A DNA stretch of 64,000 bases, taken from positions 10,518,318 to 10,582,317 of the forward strand of contig NC_058506.1 of assembly GCF_020382885.2 (NCBI RefSeq). Reading direction: 5' to 3'. This DNA is from Scatophagus argus. Its lineage: Eukaryota; Chordata; Actinopteri; Scatophagidae. The translations under genes and the position numbers were made by a program. Every line of letters begins with the position of its first letter. Position 1 is the stretch's first letter. Under the pieces are notes generated by a model. It did not search any database. It had not been told where the DNA came from and saw nothing but the letters and a program-made list of their open reading frames with translations. Positions 57,590-64,000 of the stretch are shown one piece after another.

Positions 57590-58326
57590 AAAATAGGAGA
57601 CAACAACAGAACAGAAGTCAACACTGCTCACTGATGATGTGTCAGATCCTCAGCTAAGACATCATCAAATAGTCAGACTTGAGTCAGTCATATCTGTACC
57701 CTACAGACAGTAAAACTTAAAGAACTGGCCAAGAAATATAGTCCCTCTGAAGATTGTCCACAGTGTCCTAAAATTTATATTTTACAGGTTTGAGTAATGC
57801 AAGTTGACTGAAACTGACTCAGACCTGGAAGAGAGGAACAGAGCTTTCTTACAACATACATTATGTACAGGGAAAGGTAACAGCATACTGCATGCCATAC
57901 TGAGATGAACATAGAAAGGAAGAAAAGTTGATTAGTGGTTCTTTGGACTTGTGCAGGTTTATTTGTGTGTGGAAGAAAAATATTTTTACATTCGCTTACA
58001 AAACACCTATTTATTTGTGTTAATGTATGTATGTGTGTGTTTTACTTACCTCACGGGAACAAAAATCACACAGTTTACACAGTTCCATGTGGGGACTCAC
58101 CTTCCTTATGGGACAAAATGCATGTCACCATGAATAAATCAGTAAATTTTAGGGTGAAGACTTGTATTCAAGGTTAGGTTTAGGTTTAGGTTAGGGCTAG
58201 GCAAGTAATGGTCAGGGTTATGGTTAGGGTTAGTCTCCAGGAAATGAATGTAACTCTGTAACTCTGTAACTATGTAATGTCCCCAAAAGTGATGGAAACA
58301 CAACTGAGTGTGTGTGTGTATGTGTT

Positions 58327-58357
<31 letters not shown>

Positions 58358-60229
58358 TGTCTGATGTTTTATTTTGTTTTTTGTTGTTGTTTTTTTTGTA
58401 GCAAAGTGGGTAGTAAATACTGAGACAGCGTTCAGTTGTATGTTCCCAGATTGCATGTATTAACCTATGTTGAAAATCTAAGTACCGACACACAAGTGCA
58501 TTTAATGAAAATGATCTGTTCTCTCTGTTCTTCGCTGAGCTGTATGTACAGGGAGGCATGTGTAACACTGTTCATTTTTAATCAAGTTTCAATTAGATTT
58601 TAGAATGAATCTCATGTCAGTCCATGTCTGCTGCATTCATTTCCCAGTAAAAACTGATCAATCTTCTTTGTCCTCTACAAATGCATACTCAAACCTCCTA
58701 TAGTGTCTCAACACGGCCTGGAAAAACAACCAGATTTGTTCAAAGATTACTGACCCACTTACTCAGACTTATTTGGGCACATGTAGATGAGACAGCAGCT
58801 TTATTTTCAGACTCAGTCTTCATTTGATGGCCATCTGCAGCCAAACTGTGCCACATATTGATTCATCAGCAGCCACAAGAGGTCATGCTTGTTCCACCCC
58901 CAAATCTCATTCATCAACCTGGTAATAAAGAACAGCGAGACTAATGGCTAATTTATTTTAAAAAAGAAAAGGAAAGAAAACAAAGAAGTTCAGTTCAACC
59001 CAGACAAAAGGTTTTCACTTTATAACAACATACGAAACAAATTAGAGTATTTGGGTTGAAGTGCTATGACTTATTAAAGGGAAAATTAAATCCTTGTGCT
59101 AAGCAAGCAGAATATCCATCAACCTCGTCGCACAAAGTGATTCCTGTTGTTCAAATTACAATTTAGGCTTCATAAAGTTGACCAAACCTGACAATAAGAG
59201 AGATCATATCGACACTACCATACTCCACACTACATACACTCTTTCCCTTTTAACTTTCCCTTTTTCCTTTATCCATTCATTTATGATTATATAATTACTC
59301 TCAATAGCTCAGTTGTCTTCAGGACTGTTGTTGACTGTAAAAGGTCTTAAAAGCTCCTGCTATTCATAGCTTTTGATTTTATATGATAGTAATCACAATC
59401 AACATTTAAATTTCACAGGAAGCATTACATTAATTTCTCTTTATATGCTCTCTAAAAGCTGTTAAAGTAATGCTTTTGAAGTATAATGGAGTAAATGGAA
59501 AGACTGAAAGGGAAAAATACTGTACAAAGAGGTATATAGGTCAATATGCTAATTATCTCCCAATCTGAAAAGTCATAAATTGAAGTACCTTACAGTAATA
59601 ACTATTTATAAAATTGCAACTTTATAAAAATTCATATATTTTCAACAGACTGAGGTGAGTCGTTGTAGGTTGATGCAACATAGTATCTGTGCATAAGATC
59701 AGTGCATTTGGGGAAAAAAAGCAGATCTGTTCCATTAAAAGATTACTAGGCTGCATACAGAAATACGAGATGGACGAGATGCTTATATAAAATCAGATCA
59801 TTCGGAATACAAAATTTCTTAATGGAGTATCTGTCTTCGCTGTTTATGTAAACAGAGTCATCAGACATGGAGAGAGAGAGAGCCATGTTCAGGGTAGGCT
59901 GATGACAGCCCCTGGCTCTGCATTGCTGACGAAAGCTGCTTAGCTCCTCAGTTGCTATGGCAACCAGGGAGAGCAGCCAGACAAAAACGAGGCAAAGGGG
60001 AGGGGCTTTCAAGGGAGAAATAGAGGAGAAAGGGCTGGATGGGAAAGATAGAAAGAGGGAGGGATACAGACATCCGATAAAGAAACGCACAGCGAGCAGC
60101 GGTGGTAAAGCAAGGCTACAGACAGAAATAAAGATAAGGTCTGGATATAAATGCTCGCATCACTGGCTGGGGAATAATAACTGCAGCAAGTGACAGGAGG
60201 ATACAGAGAAAGAAGGAAACAGAGAGAAG
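57590..60229. other. slc51a 3' untranslated region and intergenic region before the AMER-type gene
   Basis: Some 2.6 kb without a supportable gene. AATAAA at 58133-58138 may end slc51a. A short degenerate telomere-like tract lies at 58171-58233 and a GT tract near 58310-58344. The last few hundred bases, purine-rich from about 59990, should include the 5' untranslated region of the AMER-type gene. Confidence 0.5.
58171..58233 (+). repeat. degenerate TTAGGG-like tract
   Basis: The segment reads as variants of the vertebrate telomere unit (aggttaggtttaggtttagg, ttagggctagg, ggttatggttagggttag), interrupted once. Perfect TTAGGG units are few, so chance or replication slippage of a GT/A-rich tract is possible. 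Confidence 0.55.
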
Positions 60230-63200
60230 ATGGATGTACAAACGGAGAACATGGACCCCCCGCCTTGTGAATCCCAGTCGAGTGGAAAAATCAGAAAAGG
60301 ATTCAAGCTGTTTGGCAAACGCAAACCAGGTAACATCTTTTCTATTCGAAACAAAGGGGATGGAAACAACAAGTCACCTGTTAACAGGAGCAAAACCATA
60401 GATGGATTATCAGATACTGCTGCACCAGATTCAGAGCAGGAGCCAGACAGGGAAAAGGGACAGGAGGTGACTCAAGGAGAGATGGAGCAGGCAGAGGAGG
60501 AAGCGCTTGGTGAAGATGGCGTTCTGGCTGCCGCCCATGGTCGCACCTCCATTTCTTCAGCCAGCTCAGCCAAGTCCCTCACTTTCCTGTCATTACTGAG
60601 GGGTGGCCGTAGAGGAACAGGAGACCGCCGAGTCCACACCGTGTCCCAGCCAGTGGGTCGGCAACGTCGTGGGCTGAAGGGTCTCTTTGGCAATGTTAAG
60701 TTCAGATCAAAGGATAAAGAGGATAAGGAGGAAACCCCTCCAAGCCCACTTCTCATGTCGTCCCGTGCCAACAGTGTGGAAATCATCAAAGAGGACCTCA
60801 CCCTCACCCCCAAATCCCAGCCTCGCTCCCTGGACAGCCCAGAGAGCCGTGAACCTGTCAAGAGCTTGGCAACACAGGACAGTGCAGCCACTTCTCCATC
60901 AGAGACTCTAACTCCCCAGGTGACAGCAGGCAATGTGAGTAAAACTAATGAGCATGTACCGCCTTTACCCACCTCTGAATCACCCTTGGTACCCGGTGAT
61001 AACAGCCTGAGCTCCTTGCTGGCAGACATCTCCTCTCTCCTGACCTTTGACTCAATCTCAGGGGGTGGAGACATCATGGCTGATGTAGAGGCAGAGTGGG
61101 GAAAAGCCAGCAGTGCCATCAGTGCTGTTGTGACCGAGGTCACACCATCATCCACATCTTTGTTCTCCAAACCCTCTGTCTCGTCTCCGAAGACGCCTAC
61201 GTCTGTCAGCACTGCTGCTACAACAAAACCCTCTTCTGTAGCTGTCCTCACAACAGCCTCATCCAAATCCTCTACTCTTCTCACAAAAACAACTTCATCC
61301 TCTTCTCCTATTGCCAAGCCAAGTACCATCATCACAACGTTCACCAAATCTTCCACTTTGACTTCTCAGTCTCCAGCCTCTGAGCCTTCTACCAGCGTTA
61401 TTAAATCAGCTCCTACTGTCACCACAGGAAAACCTTCAACTACTCTTGTAACAGTGATAAATCTTTCATCTTCAGTAACGTCTTCCCCTTTGATGACGAT
61501 CAAATCCTCACCGAGCTCCACCTCTACTATTGCCACAGCTCCTTCAAACACCACAGCTACTGTAGTCAAGACTCCCTCAGATGGTCCAACTCTTTCCTCT
61601 ATGACTAGTAAACTGGCCTCAGACACTGCAGCACCTCCTCAAATGGTTCCTTCGGTAATTAAACCTGGCCCGGTAGCTTCACCACCCCCTGTATCAGCTA
61701 AAATGCCACCAGTAACACATAGCCCTCCCGCCCCCGTTGCTTTGACTCAACCTACACCTGCTAAATTGGATTCAGTTAGCAATTTGAACTCGCAAATTTC
61801 CACTTCCCACAAACATTCCCTAAGCTCAGCTGCAGGAGAATCTAAAGTTCCAGTGACAACAGTTCACACAGCAGTTACAGCCTCAGGCTTGGTATCTGTG
61901 GTCTTTCCCAAGCCTTTACTCACTTCTGTGCCAGTGGACTCAAATCGGACCACTCCCTCCCTTGTTACTGTTTGTCCTTCCTCTACCCAGACTGCATCCT
62001 CAGCAACCAAACCAAGCCCCGTATCTGTCCCAACTTCATCTTCAACTTCTTCAGATAAAATTCCTCCTACGACTGAACCTCCTTCTCTACCAGTCTCGTT
62101 AGATAAGATGCCTCCCGTTCCCACAGCAACTCCGGCTCCTGGCAGTCATGCTGTTGTTTCTACAGCATCCCTGACACCTCCTGCTCCAGGTCAGATCCCA
62201 GTCTCTCAGTCTAAAACCCCTCCTGCTCCTGCTCAAATCCCAATGTTTGTATCTAAAGATTCACCTGCTCCTGCTCAAATACAAGTTTCTCAATCTAAAG
62301 CCCCTCCTGCCCCTATTCAGATCCCAGTTTCTGTATCTAAAGACCTTTCTTTCCCTGCTCAGATCCCAGTTTCTGTATCTAAAGATCCTCCTGTCCCTGC
62401 TCATATACAGATTTCTGTCTCTAAAGGTGCCCCCGCTCCTGCTCAGATTGAAGTTTCTCAATCTAAAGTGCCCACCTCCTCTGCTCAGATTCCAGTTTCT
62501 GTATCTAAAGACCCTCCTGCCCCTGCTCAAATCCCAGTTTCGATATCTAAAAACCTTTCTTCCCCTGCTCAAATACAATTTTCTGTGTCTAAAGATCCCC
62601 CTGCTGCTGCTCAAATTCAAGTTTCTCAACCTAAAGCCCCTTCTCCTCCTGCTCAGATCCCAGTTTCTGTATCTACTGACCCTTTTGCCCCTGTTTGTAT
62701 CCCAATATCTGTATCTAAAGACCCTCCAGCTACTGCTCAGATCCCAATTTCTCAATCTAAAGCCCCTACCTCTGCCCCTGTCACTTGCCCTGTCACTTCT
62801 CTGCCCTCTACCCCTGCACCTCGGTTGAGTGAGGCTACAGCCTCTGCTACAATGAAAGGCAGTGGACAGGCATCGGCAGATGGGCAACTGGCTAGTCCAG
62901 GTTGCACAGAAGCCCAGGGGGCCCAGACAGTGCCATCTAAAACAGATGAGTACAATGAGTCACGAACAAACCTCCAGGGCCCCTCAAAAGAAAGGAGGAC
63001 ACCACATGGAAAGACATCAGGACTTAGCAAAATACCTGTAGTTGGAGGGGGCAGAGTAGGCAAAATACCAGTCCGGGAAAGTCACCATGTTGATGATGAG
63101 GCAAGCAGGGACCCACCTACTCCTGTGCGCGAAGAAGAGAGGCCCCATTTCAACTCACATGATCTAGGGAGCAAAGATAAAATCAGTGATGCTGGGGTTA

Positions 63201-63442
63201 TTGTGCCCACCCCAAAACACACCCAGGAGGAGAGTCAGCAGCCTCCTCAGCCAAAAGTCCTCACCAGTTTACCGCGTGACTCAAAGATCCCTGTGAAACA
63301 TGGCACGCAGTCTCACACTGCCTCTCAAATCCCTCAAGCTAAAGAACCCCCTCGCACCAAGATACCCGTGTCCAAGGTTCCTGTCCGCAGGGTTGGTAAT
63401 AAACCTGCAGCTGCGGCTGGCAGCAACCAGATAAGAAAATAA
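60230..63442 (+). CDS. AMER-family (APC membrane recruitment) protein, single exon
   Basis: AMER proteins bind PI(4,5)P2 at the plasma membrane and recruit APC, tuning Wnt signalling. This intronless frame encodes 1070 residues and starts MDVQTENMDPPP. Family marks: a basic patch at about 20-55 (KIRKGFKLFGKRKPGNIF then NKGDG and RSKTIDGLSD), a second at about 145-165 (GLKGLFGNVKFRSKDKED), and near 258-285 the block SSLLADISSLLTFDSISGGG with DIMAD, equivalent to the FDSLTGCGDI block of AMER1/2. Residues 290-900 are Ser/Thr/Pro-rich, low-complexity, and include 14 tandem 14-residue repeats. The tail carries several SKIPV/TKIPV motifs (about 930-1060). The acidic stretches I recall from AMER1 are not obvious. 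The N-terminus looks most like AMER2, but the paralogue is unclear, so no symbol is given. AATAAA occurs at 63455, just after the stop. Confidence 0.8.
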   Translation: MDVQTENMDPPPCESQSSGKIRKGFKLFGKRKPGNIFSIRNKGDGNNKSPVNRSKTIDGLSDTAAPDSEQEPDREKGQEVTQGEMEQAEEEALGEDGVLAAAHGRTSISSASSAKSLTFLSLLRGGRRGTGDRRVHTVSQPVGRQRRGLKGLFGNVKFRSKDKEDKEETPPSPLLMSSRANSVEIIKEDLTLTPKSQPRSLDSPESREPVKSLATQDSAATSPSETLTPQVTAGNVSKTNEHVPPLPTSESPLVPGDNSLSSLLADISSLLTFDSISGGGDIMADVEAEWGKASSAISAVVTEVTPSSTSLFSKPSVSSPKTPTSVSTAATTKPSSVAVLTTASSKSSTLLTKTTSSSSPIAKPSTIITTFTKSSTLTSQSPASEPSTSVIKSAPTVTTGKPSTTLVTVINLSSSVTSSPLMTIKSSPSSTSTIATAPSNTTATVVKTPSDGPTLSSMTSKLASDTAAPPQMVPSVIKPGPVASPPPVSAKMPPVTHSPPAPVALTQPTPAKLDSVSNLNSQISTSHKHSLSSAAGESKVPVTTVHTAVTASGLVSVVFPKPLLTSVPVDSNRTTPSLVTVCPSSTQTASSATKPSPVSVPTSSSTSSDKIPPTTEPPSLPVSLDKMPPVPTATPAPGSHAVVSTASLTPPAPGQIPVSQSKTPPAPAQIPMFVSKDSPAPAQIQVSQSKAPPAPIQIPVSVSKDLSFPAQIPVSVSKDPPVPAHIQISVSKGAPAPAQIEVSQSKVPTSSAQIPVSVSKDPPAPAQIPVSISKNLSSPAQIQFSVSKDPPAAAQIQVSQPKAPSPPAQIPVSVSTDPFAPVCIPISVSKDPPATAQIPISQSKAPTSAPVTCPVTSLPSTPAPRLSEATASATMKGSGQASADGQLASPGCTEAQGAQTVPSKTDEYNESRTNLQGPSKERRTPHGKTSGLSKIPVVGGGRVGKIPVRESHHVDDEASRDPPTPVREEERPHFNSHDLGSKDKISDAGVIVPTPKHTQEESQQPPQPKVLTSLPRDSKIPVKHGTQSHTASQIPQAKEPPRTKIPVSKVPVRRVGNKPAAAAGSNQIRK
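62180..62767 (+). repeat. 42-bp coding tandem repeat, 14 units
   Basis: Exactly 588 bases encode 14 units of 14 residues with the consensus PAPAQIPVSVSKDP. Units fall into two flavours, one ending SVSKDP and one ending SQSKAP. The Ile after Ala-Gln and the Ser-Lys pair near the end of each unit are most constant. Because the period is a multiple of three, other frames over the array also stay open; those frames are shadows. Confidence 0.95.
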
Positions 63443-64000
63443 AACGATGGACTGAATAAATTAACAACACAGATTATGGCTTTGACTGCAACTGTTTTCC
63501 AACATAACTGCACGGCCATCCTTTTTTAATTCATCTTTCTATACTGTAATTCTTGGCTCGTCTCTCTGTCATCTCTTGGCTTCACTACACCATAATCAAC
63601 AGTAACAGAGTCAAGGAGGCTGACAGCACTCAAGCACAAAACATCTCCACAGGGAGCCAAAGCAACAAGCCTGGTTCTCTGGTGCTGAGCCAACTGGACA
63701 TGCACTCAGGAAAGGTTCAGGGTCACACCTGAACACACAGCAGCATCGGTAACTAAGGATAAGCAAGATTAAAGGTCTTCTGGGAACACAGTCACACACA
63801 CAACATGGGAGAGTGCCTTTTTAAGGGTGCTTTTCCTACAGACCCTCAGAATTTGTTCAGTCTTTTCTACAGTACTTTTAACTTTTGTTACTCCCACTTT
63901 TTCTAGGAACTGTCAAACCTTTTGGTCTTTCTTTCCAGCAAGTCTCTTTGATAATAACCAGTCCCTTTACATTTTTATTTATGTCAGGAGAACAACTGCA
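63443..64000 (+). other. 3' flank of the AMER-type gene
   Basis: AATAAA hexamers occur at 63438-63443, overlapping the stop codon, and at 63455-63460. The rest of the window holds no supportable open frame. Longer 3' untranslated sequence or later exons beyond the window cannot be excluded. Confidence 0.5.

Noticed and set aside
62247-62887. Long open frames on both strands across the AMER repeat array (Leu-rich plus frame, Arg-rich minus frame)
   Set aside because: The 42-bp period is a multiple of three, so every frame free of stops in one unit stays open through the array. The minus-strand 294-codon frame at 60472-61356 is likewise a shadow of the Ser/Thr-rich coding strand.

Overview
The window looks like nuclear DNA of a ray-finned fish, most likely a spiny-rayed (percomorph) teleost. 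Evidence: short introns with ordinary splice signals, fish-type dispersed repeats, a fish Tc1-like transposon relic, many CA/GT microsatellites, and proteins readable as vertebrate orthologues. Gene models were assembled by eye: exons were joined only where splice sites and codon phase agree. About 70 introns were resolved this way.

Layout, left to right: pdha1 (minus, 414-5794); map7d2-type microtubule-associated protein (plus, 7123-17185); an Arg/Ser/Pro-rich protein at the expected position of bclaf3 (plus, 21024-26788); a short gene encoding only an SH3KBP1-type C-terminal coiled coil (plus, 28439-30467); liph, a secreted phospholipase/lipase (minus, 32254-37065); pcyt1b (plus, 40717-44553); a DHHC palmitoyltransferase of the ZDHHC2/15 group (plus, 46172-50635); two unidentified coding-looking exons (plus, 50723-51770); slc51a-like organic solute transporter alpha subunit (plus, 54350-57589); and a single-exon AMER-family protein with a 14 x 14-residue tandem repeat (plus, 60230-63442).

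The genes do not form one pathway. pcyt1b (phosphatidylcholine synthesis), liph (phosphatidic acid hydrolysis), slc51a (sterol/bile-acid transport) and the palmitoyltransferase all concern lipids, but that is probably coincidence. The more telling point is linkage. From recalled human maps, PDHA1, MAP7D2, BCLAF3, SH3KBP1 and PCYT1B lie on human Xp22, and AMER1 on Xq11, whereas LIPH, SLC51A, a ZDHHC gene and the PCYT1B paralogue PCYT1A lie on human 3q27-q29. The window seems to join both sets.

I found no CRISPR array, tRNA, rRNA or intact mobile element. The best candidates for something undescribed are the SH3-less sh3kbp1 locus, the orphan exons at 50723-51770 and the repeat region of the AMER-type protein.
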